Assembly (NCBI GenBank): GCA_963971575.1
Contig: OZ020622.1
Span: 5,370,279-5,434,278, forward strand
Length of the DNA stretch: 64,000 nucleotides
Direction of reading: 5' to 3'
From: Liopterus haemorrhoidalis
Lineage: Eukaryota; Arthropoda; Insecta; Coleoptera; Dytiscidae
Position 1 is the stretch's first letter. Every line of letters begins with the position of its first letter. The notes beneath the pieces were generated by a model. That model was not told where the DNA came from, searched no databases, and worked only from the letters and a program-made list of their open reading frames with translations. Below are positions 1-11,451 of the stretch, in pieces. Made by a program: the position numbers and the translations under genes.

Positions 1-71
1 TTGTTAAATCAAATACTATTATCTACGACCGTCAAATAATAAATACACTGCAAGTTTTTTTAGTAAGTTAA

Positions 72-121
72 TTAGTTAGTTAAAATGCCTGGCACTCAGC
101 AACGATGGCTATTTGGAACTC
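72..121 (+). repeat. 50-bp micro-repeat, copy 1
   Basis: This short unit starts TTAGTTAGTTAAAAT and continues with CAGCAACGATGGCTATTT. It matches units at 1871-1919 (same strand) and 20854-20906 (opposite strand). The inner hairpin seen in the other two copies is degraded here. It lies outside any gene and encodes nothing visible. Confidence 0.6.
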
Positions 122-189
122 ACAAAGATTAAAAAAATAATAAATAAACATATTTTAAACATTGTTGTAGGTGTACAATCAGCTGATCG

Positions 190-400
190 TTCGGTAGCCA
201 TCTTGATGACGTCATTTCTGAAGTTTGACAACTACCACTCAGAATTTCTGTGTTTTTAAATTAATTTTATTATTTTTGCTAAAACTACTAATATGATGTA
301 ATAGAGTTGATAAAATATTGATTACAATCCTCACTTACGGCTTGTAAACTTCATCCTCGTATAATATAGCCTCCATTTTGTATTTGTTAAATAAAATATT
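190..400 (+). repeat. dispersed repeat R1, copy 1
   Basis: A stretch of about 210 bp is recognisably similar to 52305-52510. Both contain GGTAGCCATCTTGATGACGT near the start and end with a phrase reading CTTCATCCTCGT, then ATATAGCCTCCATTTT. This copy carries a perfect CRE-type palindrome TGACGTCA at 207-214, which the other copy has lost. Class unknown. Confidence 0.6.
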
Positions 401-779
401 ATTTTTTCAAGCTGGGAGGTGTCCCGTTTGCATCCCTTGCGGACGCCCATGTGTATAATCAAGTTTTAGTACCATTTATAGAAAAAAATATTATATTATA
501 ACTGAAACTGATATTTTATTTATATTTAACACTTTTTATGTTAATGTCCGACTTTAATTTATTAAAACTGTTATAAGAAAAACATGTTAAATATATTTAA
601 ACACACGTAAAATCCCGTCCTTGACTGTATTAAATAAAATTGTAACCTATTTAATAATTTTCTGAGTAAAATTTATGTGAATATAACATCAAAACAATAG
701 AATTATAACATATGTTTAATGAAAACAGAAAAGGGAAGTTTATATGGAAATAATTACAACAAAATATAAACTTGTAAAA

Positions 780-1014
780 GATTCTGTTCCGCGCTCCTTA
801 TAAAGCATGTTTATACTGCGCAAAGGCGACTTAACTACAACGCATGCGTACTGTATCATTCGTAAATATCCGAACGAATAGTTAGTTCTACAAGCTGAAT
901 GTATTTAGTCGAGTTGTGTCCGTGATTAGTGACAGTGAATGATTAAGGGAGTGAAATAACGATAATTTTAAGTAACCTGATAAAGTGTCCATCACTTTAG
1001 TTTTAAAACTAATA
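780..1014 (+). promoter_or_regulatory. probable core promoter and 5' UTR of the how exon
   Basis: The stretch just upstream of the first ATG is richer in CpG and unique sequence than its surroundings. A TATAAA string is at 799-804 and a GCATGCG palindrome follows near 842. The transcription start cannot be fixed from sequence. The boundary is inferred only from the position of the downstream coding exon and from the absence of any repeat recognised in this interval. Confidence 0.35.
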
Positions 1015-1144
1015 ATGATGTGTGATAATAACGTAAATTCAACTCAGAGTATAGCTGATTATTTAGCACAGTTGCTAAAGGATAGAAAGCAACTTGCTGC
1101 GTTTCCCAATGTTTTTATACATGTAGAACGACTTTTAGACGAAG
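1015..1144 (+). CDS. how: first coding exon of Held out wings / Quaking-type STAR RNA-binding protein
   Basis: STAR-family proteins of the Held out wings/Quaking group bind RNA through a KH domain, dimerise through Qua1, and control splicing and stability of mRNAs in muscle, tendon and glia (family knowledge). Two tandem ATGs lie at 1015 and 1018. The exon encodes a short asparagine-rich leader, then SIADYLAQLLKDRKQLAAF and PNVFIHVERLLDE, the Qua1 dimerisation helices. Homology stops exactly at G1144, followed by GTAAGA, a consensus donor, giving a phase-1 junction: GAA then G, so the next codon can be the expected second Glu. The frame stays open to a stop at 1222-1224, but that tail is intronic. 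KH, Qua2 and tail exons were not found. There is no sign of a retrocopy. I am confident of the family, less so of the orthologue. Confidence 0.85.
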
Positions 1145-1870
1145 GTAAGATTTTAAACAACAATTCTTTTACTATTTTGTTACAATATCTTATCAAACAT
1201 GTGATGAATACGCAGGCGGACTAAATTTTTTTGTACTTGGGCGGGTTTTTGACCGATTCTTGCGTTACCTGTAGCATTTTATTTCTTGAGACAAGCTGGT
1301 GTTTCCACTCCCACAAATACGCAAGTATTTTTATACTTAACAATAGTTAGTAACAAATAGCACGTGTTATGCAATTTTATATTTTTTAAGGTCATTTCTA
1401 TCAAATTATTACAAAAAAAACTATAAAATGCTATCTTAAAAACAATAAATAAATTAAGAATACAATTAAGGTCTATCTAAATAGTACAAACAAAAAACAA
1501 TACAATTATTTTATCGAAATTTTAACCAGTTATTACGTTTTTTGTGTCTAAACAATAGCGAGAACCTGTAACAAGGCCTCTAGTTTGAAAATTAAGGGCC
1601 TTCTGGTGATTGCAGCCCAGTCAATGAGTCATAACAGGCTGCGATAAGTGCAGACTCATTTCTGACGGTCAATTTTTCAAAGAATTGGGAAATCTTACTA
1701 CAATAATTTTCTTATATGCATAATTAGCAATATTTGTTTTTATTTTTTGTTGTCGTACTTTGTTTTTACATGTTTCAAGTGATTAGATATGCAGTACAAA
1801 ACTCTTTTTTCCGAGATTCACGCCAAAACGGTTCTTCACGAAATTTGGTATGATAATAGAACAAATCTAT

Positions 1871-1919
1871 TTAGTTAAAATTTTTGGCGTACAGCAACCA
1901 TGGCTATTTACGCCGGAAT
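1871..1919 (+). repeat. 50-bp micro-repeat, copy 2
   Basis: TTAGTTAAAAT is followed by a hairpin whose arms read GGCGTA and TACGCC around a CAGCAACCATGGCTATT loop. In the copy at 20854-20906 the stem reads GCGCA/TGCGC, so both sides have changed together, as expected if the hairpin itself matters. Confidence 0.6.
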
Positions 1920-1979
1920 TTGAATATAAGCTATAGATATTTTAAAAATTTCATTCAAAATTAAATTGGGAGGGCCTAG

Positions 1980-2480
1980 AATTTAAAATATCTCGTTTAT
2001 TGACTTAACAACAAAAACGTATGTGTCAAAAATTGTTTAAAATAAGTAAACAAATCTTTTTTGTATTTTTTTTTTTTCATTTGAATCAATATTTTTTAGT
2101 TTTATTGGTATATAAATCTCACGTGATATTTTAACAACAAAAATGTTAGGTAACATTTTTTTTCTCTCCTTTTTTTGGTCTTGGCGACAATAGCCATTAA
2201 CCATAGATAACATTTCTTTAAAATAAGGAAATAATTCTTTTTATTTAATGAATTTTTTAATTTGGGCGAATATTTTTTCAGTTACTAAAATCTGGAAATA
2301 TTTTCTTTATTATTTATTTAACAACAAAAATATATATTGTAAAATTGGTCTAGAAACAAGAAACTATTTTTCACTGTTCATTGCAGTTTTTAATTTAATA
2401 TTTGGGGGCAACGTGGAACACTACCTAAAATATCTCACTTATTATTTACTTAAAAAACATGTCTGTTCAAAAATTGGGCT
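1980..2480 (+). repeat. degenerate tandem repeat, about 130-180 bp period
   Basis: Variants of a phrase like AATATCTCGTTTATTGACTT followed by AACAACAAAAA recur near 1986, 2112, 2292 and 2429. The units are highly diverged and AT-rich, so the period is uncertain. No coding capacity beyond an AT-rich frame. Confidence 0.35.
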
Positions 2481-2514
2481 TGTAGTTCCACATTAGAAGG
2501 GCATTAGGTTAGAC

Positions 2515-2660
2515 CAGGGGTTTTTAAACTTATGTAGTAAGAGGACCCCCTCTTGAACAACTTTTTTTGCGGACCCCATCCCAACCCTAGGCATTTTACG
2601 TCGTTCTTGGGACTTAATTTCTGGCTCAATAATCTCAAAGGCACTACGTTATAATAAATA
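2515..2660 (+). mobile_element. left end of a hAT-type element (partner end not found)
   Basis: CAGGGGTTTTTAAACTTATG begins here, followed by AGAGGACCCCC and GCGGACCCC. This wording is typical of hAT termini and similar in theme to the hAT MITEs at 11072 and 52613. No inverted partner is visible before family X copy A at 2880, so the extent is unknown. Confidence 0.4.
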
Positions 2661-2879
2661 TTGTTAAAAATGTATCGCTGGTTATTCTAATAGATGGTCT
2701 TGCGCATATTTAGAGATGAACATTTTTATTACCATTTAGAATAAATAACATAAAATTAATTAAAATAGATTGCAATAAATTTTAAATTTTAGTAAATTTT
2801 AGATTGCAATACACTGTCTTAAAGCCTATAAAACCGTCGTAATACCGAAGCAGTTGTCGAATACTGAATAGTTAAATAA

Positions 2880-3776
2880 TAAAAATTGATGTGAAGTGTG
2901 AATATTCACACATTTCAGGGTTTCGCAGGTATATAATAAGTGAAGGCGGTATGCTGTGTGTAGGACAAATTTTACTTTGTAGTAATCACGGCAAAATGAA
3001 CGATATTTTTAAAATAATTTATCGTCTGTTAATCATATAATAAGACTGGTTATTAAATTTACGCTCTTAAAAATTAAATACAACATTTGTCAAAATATAA
3101 CTAGAATTTTGACAAAATAATTTCAACATAATAAAAATGCAAAAAAAAAAACAGAAAAAATAAAATTCACTCCGTACTCGAACTCGAAACTCTTCGTTTT
3201 CCAGCCAGTTTAAGAGTGCTCTAACACATGTAGCCATCGCACGCCATGCATGTGAGTGTCTTACATTGGTATAACTTTTGTACCAAAAACCACAAAAAAT
3301 GCGTTATTTTCCAAAAACATAATCTGATCAAAAATTCCTGTTGTACTATTTCGGTTCACACCAATATACATTACTTAGAATTTTTTTAGATTTTTAGTTT
3401 AAACCATCTGGGCTACAGGGTGTGGGACAAAAATTTTTTTGCACAATTTTGGCAAAAAACGCATCAAAATAATTTATTTTGCAAAAACAAAATTTTGATC
3501 GTTAATCCACGTACTAAGGGCTTTCATTTGATACCCTACTCAGAATTTAAAAAAAATATTTTTGTTTTCGATGAGCACATTTTTGTTTATATTGTTAGGG
3601 GGATGTGTTTTTTAGATGTTTTAGTATTTTTCCTATGTGTGGGTCAAAGAGTTGTATAAGCATGCCAAATATCAACTGTCTAGGTTTAGCCGTTTGACTA
3701 AAATTTTTACCGAACAGACAGACAGACGACAAAATGACGGTATAAGGGTTTTTTGGTCATACCTACAAAACCCTAA
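2880..3776 (+). mobile_element. family X element, copy A
   Basis: Left end reads TTGATGTGAAGTGTGAATAT then AGGGTTTCGCAGGTAT; right end reads CATACCTACAAAACCCTAAA, so the termini are imperfect inverted repeats of about 16 bp. Behind the left end is a block (GAAGGCGG ... CGTCTGTTAATC) shared only with copy C; the long block seen in copies B-F is missing. A tRNA-like cassette at 3168-3245 interrupts the middle. The right half carries a CAGA-type microsatellite. No transposase. Superfamily unclear. Confidence 0.75.
3168..3245 (-). other. tRNA-like cassette of X copy A (variant 2)
   Basis: On the minus strand an A-box-like TGGCTACATGTGTTAGAGCA is followed about 30 nt later by a B-box-like GAGTTCGAGTACG. 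The spacing is tRNA-like but no clean cloverleaf could be drawn by eye. The sequence is unrelated to the cassettes in copies B, C, D, E and F although the flanks are shared. Confidence 0.55.
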
Positions 3777-4227
3777 AACCGAGGCGTCGGAAAATTTTTA
3801 GGTCTCGCCCCCCTTAATCTCTTTTTGAAATGCCATATAACCTATTTTCGAATCCCGGTTTTATTCTATCATAGTGTACACATTTTATTTGCGCTAAATA
3901 TTCTGCCGGCAGCAACAAAGTGATTCTTGAAGCATATATAAGTAGCATTTAACCAATATGTGTATAAACTTACTAAATAAAAACAGAAAATATCTGATGT
4001 CCATATTTTCTTTTGCATTCTTGTGTACCACTCCTGCATTTTTCTTTTTTTACATAACATGTGATTAAAATAATTGGAATTTCTATGAAAATACATAAGT
4101 GTGGAATAATGTTATAATTTGTGGAACAGATAAGACTGTTAAATATAAATTTAATTCGGTCTACTGTATACAGTTCATATTAGGTCAACTTATTTACTGA
4201 TACAATTATTTATACAGGGCAATATTT

Positions 4228-4700
4228 TTTAAATGTTTTTACTTGCCCGACCTTAATATATAAGGGGCAAGTATTGTAATCGCGAAAATTTTCGATGTCG
4301 AGATTTTGACGGATGACCACGTTTCATGGTCCAGGGAATCCAAAAAAATTTTCGAAGTGCCGTCCGTATGTGTGTGTGTCTGTGTGTATACACGATAACT
4401 CAAAAACGGTTTAACTTAAAGAGTTCGTTCTGGTACTAAAAAATTCTCCTAATAATTGGGAAGAACCCTATTGTTTTTTATTAAAATCCGAAACCGGAAA
4501 CGGAAGTTATTAAACTTTAAAATTTTTAAAAATTCTTAACTAGTAAATCAAGCCTTGAACAAAAAATTGTATAGGACATAATTTGATGTATTTTTGAAGA
4601 TTTACCTAAATACTTTTTTAAATTAAAAAAAAATATATGTATTTTTATTATTATTTTTTTTTTTTTATGGGAGGGCAAGTCTAGCGGATGTCTCCCTTCG
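4228..4700 (+). repeat. repeat Z with internal TGTG microsatellite
   Basis: The block contains GATTTTGACGGATGACCACG, CATGGTCCAGGGAATCC, then a GTGTGTGTCTGTGTGTATAC tract at about 4369-4390, followed by ATAACTCAAAAACGGTTTAA. The order of microsatellite followed by an ACGGTTTAAC phrase parallels families X and Y. It is single copy in this window. The right edge near CTCCCTTCGCCACTGG resembles a hAT terminus, so the outer limits are uncertain. Confidence 0.45.
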
Positions 4701-4846
4701 CCACTGGTTTATATAAAAATCATATTTATACTCTATCTCAGAAAGGCTGATAGTAATAAATCATTTTGTCAGGCAGTTACCAGTGGCGTGCACATTTTAA
4801 ACACGTTTAAATTGGTTTTGTGTATTTCTATATTACTATTTCTCAT

Positions 4847-4915
4847 TTTATTAAACGCACGCCTGTGACCATATTTATCATATCATTAAACACACCCCTG
4901 TGACCATATTTTTCT
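4847..4915 (+). repeat. 37-bp tandem duplication
   Basis: Two adjacent units read AAACGCACGCCTGTGACCAT and AAACACACCCCTGTGACCAT with similar spacers. Simple local duplication with no coding meaning seen. Confidence 0.6.
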
Positions 4916-5670
4916 TCAAAATTTTAGGGTCAAATTTTTATGGTCTATTGTGTTTAACCCTAGTTCGTATTCCCATATAATATGTGCGGCACACTCGGTT
5001 GTTTTTAACAATATTTCGTTTCGAACTATTCATATTTTGTCGCTTTTGTTTTGCCGCTTCTGTGTGATAAAACAATAACTTTTTACAAATAATAAATTTT
5101 ATTACCATCAGCCTTTTAGAGTTAGAGTATAGTTTTATATAAGAAACTTTAAATCTCTGAGGGTTATATGTAGCGTTAAACGAGGCTTTCAGGTATCCCC
5201 GCCTCGTGCTTGTATTCAGCTTTGCGATGCACACGGGCGGCTCATCAAAGTCCTACGGGGTGATATTTAAGTTTGCACTCAGGCGGTATTTGTTTCGATT
5301 CCATTACAGGGCGATCTTATGAATGCACATGAGTAGTTATTAATTACACGGCGGCTCTGCTTTCAGGTCATCCAAAACACCAATTATTGAGACTACGAGC
5401 GAATTTTATAACCAAGTATTAATTTTTGACGTTTTGAATTGTTATTATTATTATATAGAACAATATTAACCTGTTTATAATTATATAACATTATAACAAT
5501 GCGAAATTTTATAAATATTTTGCTTGTATTTATTTGTTTTAATAAACAAAATTTACGCAATTTTACTAGTAAGCAAATTGCAGTAACCGCCTAACTTTAC
5601 TAGGATGGTATAGGCATACTTAAAACGTTTAGAAAGAGTTAAAATACAGGTCTCTATTGTACTGTTGTTA

Positions 5671-6272
5671 TACCCTTTTCACACTAGAACTTTAAGATCG
5701 GATGTTAAAGTGAATTTATCTTTAAACGCTAATGTGAAACCGTATGGCCTCGTCTAAATACAAGCGATGTTTAAGACAGAGATCTGCGTCTTAAACTTCG
5801 TCCGCATTGCCAACTTAATTTCTATTATAAAAAAATACTCTTTGAATTTGTGCTGTCAACATTTTATATTATTATAAACAAGAATACTGTATTATATCGA
5901 CGTTATAAGAAGTTTATACTTATTGTTATAATAAAATGATTTATTTTAATAATGTGTTTAATAAAATACAGAGCTACAATAATTGAGATAAAATGTATCG
6001 ACTTACATGTTAATACAGGTGTAATATATTCTTTATTGTATTGTCTTTATTGTAGAATGAAATGAAATATCCATATTTGTTTATAATAATTCAAAATGTG
6101 CGTCTGCGCAGACAGTTCAAAACTGGTAATTTCATGACGGTAACTTAAGGACAAACTTACTGTAGCTGATGACAGCACCAGAGATTTAAACATCAAATGT
6201 GATAGCATATCGATGTTAAACATCGGTGAATTTTAAGTTCACTCGTCTTAAAGTTCTAGTGTGAAAAGGGTA
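5671..6272 (+). mobile_element. PIF/Harbinger-type MITE, copy 1
   Basis: The terminal inverted repeats read TACCCTTTTCACACTAGAAC and, at the right, its complement ending AGTGTGAAAAGGGTA. Both ends are flanked by TTA (5668-5670 and 6273-6275), a 3-bp target duplication typical of PIF/Harbinger insertions. At 602 bp it is the longest of four copies. Subterminal sequence is itself partly inverted (GATGTTAAAC and TTAAACATCG). No transposase. Confidence 0.8.
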
Positions 6273-6788
6273 TTACTTAATGATTTCTAATAAAGTGATT
6301 TCATTATGTAAACAGTAAAAGATCCCCTTATATTCGTATAATATTGTAAATGACTTCTGTATAAAATAATTTAAAACTGTATACAAATTGTATTTGATAC
6401 GCTTAGTTGACTCAGGTATATAAGGAGGGTCAGGTTTACTCTCCCCCTTTTCATGGTACAAAGGTAAATCTACCTGCAAGTATAGACTAATACCTGTTAC
6501 GTATGGGAAACTGATTTTTACACCTGTATATAAATATGTGGCTTTTATAGCTAAAGATTTAACAAAAAATCAACTTATAATACCAATTTAAAATTTTTTT
6601 ATGGGATTTTTGCCAAATATATGTCAAAAAACATTTCTTCTCCACTTTAATCCTAAAATCTGAAAGAATCTTGGTTAAAAAAAAATTAAATGTAAGCTCT
6701 TAGTACTCAAATAACGAATAAAAATTTATGTGAAGTGTGAATTTTCACACATTTCAGGGTTTTGCAGGTATTTAGTAAGTGAATGATG

Positions 6789-6795
<7 letters not shown>

Positions 6796-6820
<25 letters not shown>

Positions 6821-6995
6821 TTGACCACAATACAATATAATTAAATTGTTTACAGTCAGTCAAGCAAATAGTGTAGATTTACACAAAAAGAGTTACACAT
6901 AGATACAATTATTACTCAGATACAAAAACTAATGATAATACTAAAAATTTAAATCAAAATATTCGGACACAGAGTACAATGGACAATGTAATACA
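6796..6995 (-). mobile_element. 5'-truncated LINE 3' end with AATA-type tail
   Basis: Read on the minus strand the insert ends with repeated AATA units (6796-6823 on plus). It is flanked by a 10-bp duplication ATGATTATTT at 6786-6795 and 6996-7005. The undisturbed sequence is visible in X copy D near 30796. A short truncated body, a simple tail and a variable duplication are signatures of target-primed reverse transcription. Confidence 0.7.
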
Positions 6996-7349
6996 ATGAT
7001 TATTTGGGATGCCAAAACAAATTTTATATTAAAATATTTTTTTGTTAATTTTAATTCTAACGCCTAATACCATTATTTAGGTTTCTTAATATGTGCAGTA
7101 TTTTGTTTTATATAGCAAGGTTCATTAAGAATTTTAAAAATTGCGCCTATGTCTTCCATTGGTTGTTATACGTTCCGCCCCTCTGATTTCGTGTACATTG
7201 AAACAGAATTAAATTATAATTTAAACAATTTACACTGGTTATTAAATTTACGCTTTTAAAAATTAAATGCAATATTTGCCAAAATATAACTAGAATTATA
7301 AAAAAATAATTTAAACAATATAAAAATTTTAAAAAAAATAATAATATTG

Positions 7350-7440
7350 TCTCTTCTCGCAGGGTTCGATCCCTTTCGGATCGAGTTACTTGGGTGAAAC
7401 GCCAGCATCAAAATCACTACACCAGATACACGTTCCATTG
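7350..7440 (-). other. tRNA-like cassette of X copy B (variant 1)
   Basis: On the minus strand an A-box-like TGGTGTAGTG motif is followed by a T-arm hairpin, GGGATCGAACCC. The same variant occurs in copies D and E. The short hairpin AAGGG-ATCGAAC-CCT resembles a tRNA T-arm. Confidence 0.6.
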
Positions 7441-8029
7441 TAGCGTGTTACAAAGCGATAACTTGTGTACATTATTAGCAAAAAATCACAAAAAATGCGT
7501 TTTTTTCCAAAAACGTAATCTGATCAAAAATTCCTGTTGTACTATTCCGGTTCACACCAATGTACATTACTTAGAATTTTTTCAGATTTTTAGTTTAAAC
7601 CATCTGGGCTACAGGGTGTGGGACAAAAATTTTGCACAATTTTGGCAAAAATCGCTTCAAAATAATTTATTTTATTTTGAAGTTAATCCACGTATCAAGG
7701 GCTTTCATTTGATACCGTACTCAGAATTATAAAAAAAAATTTTTTTCGATGAGCACATATTTGTTTATATTTTTAGGGGGATGTGTTTTTTAGATGTTTT
7801 AGTATTTTTCCTATGTGCGGGTCAAAGAGTTGTATAAGCATGCCAAATTTCAACTCTCTAGGTTTAGCCGTTTGGCTACAATTTTTACCGAACAGACAGA
7901 CAGACGACAAAATGACGGTATAAGGGTTTTTTGGTCATACCTACAAAACCCTAAAAATGATCAAAAAACTGTTGATTTTGATGTGTTTATAGAAATATTC
8001 CTAGACATCCAGCATTGTGTAAGAAGCCA

Positions 8030-8095
8030 ACATTTCTTACACTTAATACCTACAAAACCCAGAAATGTGTGACAATTCACTCTTGAAATACATTT
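8030..8095 (-). repeat. solo left-end module of family X
   Basis: On the minus strand this reads GTGAATTGTCACACATTTCT then GGGTTTTGTAGGTATTAAG, a diverged left end of family X without a body. The related locus at 62440-62475 has the same module in the same place relative to its flank, so it predates insertion of copy B. Confidence 0.55.
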
Positions 8096-8099
8096 TTAT

Positions 8100-9570
8100 T
8101 ACTGATTTTTGCGTGTTTTGAATTCCGTTATTCCTAACTGTTTAGTACGTGTTGGTCATGTGTCACTTTTTGATTCGTTGGCCGGATTGGTTTTGCAAAC
8201 ACTTCTGCAATGATTTTTGTTTTAAAACAACTCACTGTTTCGTACGACAGTTCATATTTTAATTTGAGACAGTATGCATATTTATGACAGTTGTGTTTTG
8301 TTTTAGAACCTAAATATGTTTTGCACATTATGTTTTGATTTTTTGTTTATTTTGGCACGACTATTTCACTAAATTTGTGTCAAAATTTCTATCCGGATGC
8401 ATAATTTTAATATATTGAAATATAAATTTTGAGAATGAATAATTTTAAAATAAAATTTGTCCCCAATATGTAGTTTTTATCAAAATGCATCTACAAATTT
8501 CTAAATTTCTTAGAATAGTTTTAATGTTCAATATTATTTATGTGTGTTAGGTCAGTTAACTTCCATATATGTAGTTATTGTAATATCTTAAATCAAAAGT
8601 TTGCCGAATAAGGAATAATTATATGAATGAATGTAACCGAAAATGACTCACTGCATAGTTTCAAAGTATAGTAGAACTGTTTTTAAAATATATTTAATTT
8701 AAATTAACTCTTTATGTAAGCGATAGTAAATTTAGTGTTTTTAAGTTGGTAATTAATAAGATTGACAGTTAATAAGCAATGGTGGTTTTGTGGTGGTTGA
8801 TTTATTTGTTATCTATTGTTTTTATTAATAAAAAATGCCAAACAGTGTTGTAAAAGTGTTTTAAATGCTTGTTTAACACCCCTGCAAAATAATGGAATGA
8901 ATATTTTAAGGTAATTGTTTCTAATTATATTTTAAAACTTTCAATTGTAAGATTTCAACGGTTGTTTGGAAGCGTTATATTTATTTAAAAATCTTTAGCC
9001 CCGTTATGTAGTGTAAAAATATTTAATTATCATTTGAAACTCTTGATCTACAAAAGTTTTTTAAATTCTTTCCGTATGTGTGTGTGTATAATATCTCAAT
9101 TATCACAACCGTGTAAACAGATATGACCTTCATAATTTTAGACAAAAATCAGCGAATTTAGTCATAGTTGTGGTATTATCATGTAATTTACACCTTAGTT
9201 GTACAAATGTATCTAATGAATTTGCGTTATATAAACGCATGTCTTGAAAATTGATGATACAAATGTCAGATTGTGTCCCCATAGCACCTCCCCGTAGTGT
9301 TACTGTCTTGAGACGCAAGAGGGAGAGCTCTCTCGCACCAAACAGTGACTACTCGTGAGAAATGGTTTTAACAATACGCGGCATAATCTTTTTCAGGGAC
9401 GTAGCCGGGGGGGGCATAGGGGGCATTTGCCCCCCCAGGATAGTTTAAATTATTTAGTTTACCTTATATAAAATATAATTTAGGTTGTTAGAAGTTTTCT
9501 TCACCGGTGGTGAAGAAAATTTATAAATTTACCGGACTTTTATTATTTAATATACTACAAAAGACCTAGA
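8100..9570. other. no gene recognised
   Basis: AT-rich unique-looking sequence. The minus-strand frame at 9130-9318 has slightly balanced composition but no domain I recognise. A GGGACGTAGCCGGGGGGGGC phrase near 9397 resembles a hAT terminus seen again, altered, near 24650. Confidence 0.5.
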
Positions 9571-9572
9571 AC

Positions 9573-10383
9573 AGGGGTCGGCAACCTGCGGCTTTTTTAG
9601 AAAATTTTGTGGCTCTTTGAAAATTGGCTCGTTTTTATTTTAATATAATCTATTTTTTAATTTTCAACTTTCTGCCTGTACTATACAGGTTTTATATTTT
9701 TCAGAATGTTTTACGGTGCAATTCGCGCCTGGTAATTCCCCGAGTTACTGCATATTCCCTTTTAGAAGAAGTTATTTGCTTCGAAAAAAAAGTTATCTGT
9801 ATTTGTGAATGATTTACGTGCAAAAACATTTTTACATTTTATTAATTTACAAAAACATATGTTATTAATGCATTTTTTTTTGCACAAACTATTGTTAACA
9901 TGAAAGAAGCTTTTCGAGATAGATTTAAAGAGTTTAGAAAATATAAAGCTACACTAGATTTTTTGACAAAATCAATTGAAGTAGATATGTAGCAATTACA
10001 TTTATCACCTTCAATTAGTGGATTTGAAATCCAAAGGTTTATGGAATTATGTATTCTTAAAACTTAATTCTGAACTGGAAAATTTAGAAAGAAAAAAGTG
10101 AATTTTATCTTCCCAGCATAAGTGGATCGAAATTCGCAATCTTCAAAATGTAGATAAAGTTCTTTTCGAAGCTTGGAACTGTCTTCCAGAATCGTTCAAT
10201 CTTTTAAAAAATTATGCTTTTGGGCTACTGACAATTTTCGGATCCACATATTACTGTAAGCAAATCTTTTCACATATGAAATTAATAAAGAGTCAGTTAA
10301 GAAGTAATCTTATTGACCTGAAACTAGAGTGCTGCCTTAAGTTAAAGATTACTGAATATTCACCAAATATTGAAGTCTTATAG
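9573..10383 (+). pseudogene. hAT transposase relic (C-terminal dimerisation domain)
   Basis: A hAT-type terminus CAGGGGTCGGCAACCTGCGG starts at 9573, preceded by CCTAGAA, which resembles hAT target sites. From about 9901 a degenerate frame reads MKEAFRDRFKEF, and after stops and shifts WNCLPESFNLLKNYAFG, IFGSTYYCKQIFSHMK and LRSNLIDLKLECCLKLKITE. This last part is the hATC dimerisation region of the GTF2IRD2/FAM200/ZBED-like branch. Stops break the frame at least twice and the N-terminal zinc finger and most of the RNase H-like core are missing. The right terminus was not found. Confidence 0.7.
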
Positions 10384-11071
10384 AACACTATACAGGAGCA
10401 ATCGTCCCATTAAAAAAGGTATTAGCAAGCAACATAAAGGTTATGCTTTTATTTTAACAGGAAAAGATAATAAAACACTCGGTTAGTTTCAAAGAATAAA
10501 ACAAGTTTATTTGATACGTTTTTCGGCCTATGAAGCCATCTTAAATCAAAGGATTAATAAAATATCTGACTGTATGTTTAATTTTATTTTAATACGTTTT
10601 GAATATTTTTTTTTAAACCTTTGTTGTGTTTGGGGTACGCCACTGTTGAGTAGACAGCTACATTCCTTAGAACCTGTGAGACCGGACCCCCTTTGCGCTT
10701 GCCCAGCCATCTTGACTCTTGTTTTGAAGTCTGTGACTACAGGACCGGCTTTGTTAAAGTTTTTTTCAGTCCTTTGACCCTTTGATAAATAGTTGCGTAA
10801 TTTTAAAACTATTAAATTTGTCAATAACTAGAATTATTATAAACATATTGATACAATTAAGATTTATAAAGGAAATATTAAACGTTTCTAACATATTTAA
10901 ATGATGACAAAATGGAAATTCCATGAATTTGTAAATGTTAATCAATATAATTTTTTTAAATGTTTAATAATTGAGTGGTTATGTTGAAATAATATGATCT
11001 ATTGAAACGTCACGCTGAACTCGTGGCTTTCTTTATTTAGTATCTATAAACAGAGAAAGTACCTTCTATGC

Positions 11072-11372
11072 CAGTGTTTCTCAACCAAAAACGCACCGCG
11101 GACCAGTATAATATTTAATTTTCTAACGCGGATCACTAATAATAATTGTTGGTTCATTTTTTGCAAGAAAACAAATATATTTAATGTGCTACTAAATACA
11201 TTTATTTTATTTGTAAAAAGTCACAGAAAGTTTACAGAAAATAAACAAAATATAAATTATTTACATAGAAAATGTGCATATATATTTTTTTTTAACTAAT
11301 AAATTTTCGCGGACCACTAACATTTTTCTGGGGACCACTGCTGGTCCTCGGACCACCTGTTGAGAAACACTG
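11072..11372 (-). mobile_element. hAT MITE with CAGTGTTTCTCAAC termini, copy 1
   Basis: Termini are CAGTGTTTCTCAACC and GTTGAGAAACACTG. The 8-bp flanks are TTCTATGC (11064-11071) and GTCTATGC (11373-11380), identical at seven positions, as for a hAT duplication. GCGGACCA and GGTCCTCGGACCACC are subterminal. It is inverted relative to the copy at 52613-52908. 301 bp, non-coding. Confidence 0.85.
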
Positions 11373-11451
11373 GTCTATGCTATTATGCGCTCTTAGGTGG
11401 TGCGAACCTACACGCGGAAGATTATCTAGGGATATTTCTTAAATGCACATA

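Larger units (their letters stand above)
6721..7957 (+). mobile_element. family X element, copy B (split by a LINE tail)
   Basis: This copy has both termini: GTGAATTTTCACACATTTCA then AGGGTTTTGCAGGTAT on the left, CATACCTACAAAACCCTAAA on the right. It carries the long middle block (TAATACCATTATTTAGG ... CGCCCCTCTGATTTCG). A 200-bp LINE 3' end is inserted at 6796-6995. Its outer flanks match 62333-62475, an unoccupied relative of this site, which fixes the element ends to within a few bases of AAAAA. Confidence 0.8.

Noticed and set aside
1145..1224. Continuation of the how frame to the stop at 1222
   Set aside because: Qua1 homology ends at the GTAAGA donor and the following codons (KILNNNSF...) are not STAR-like, so they are intronic read-through.
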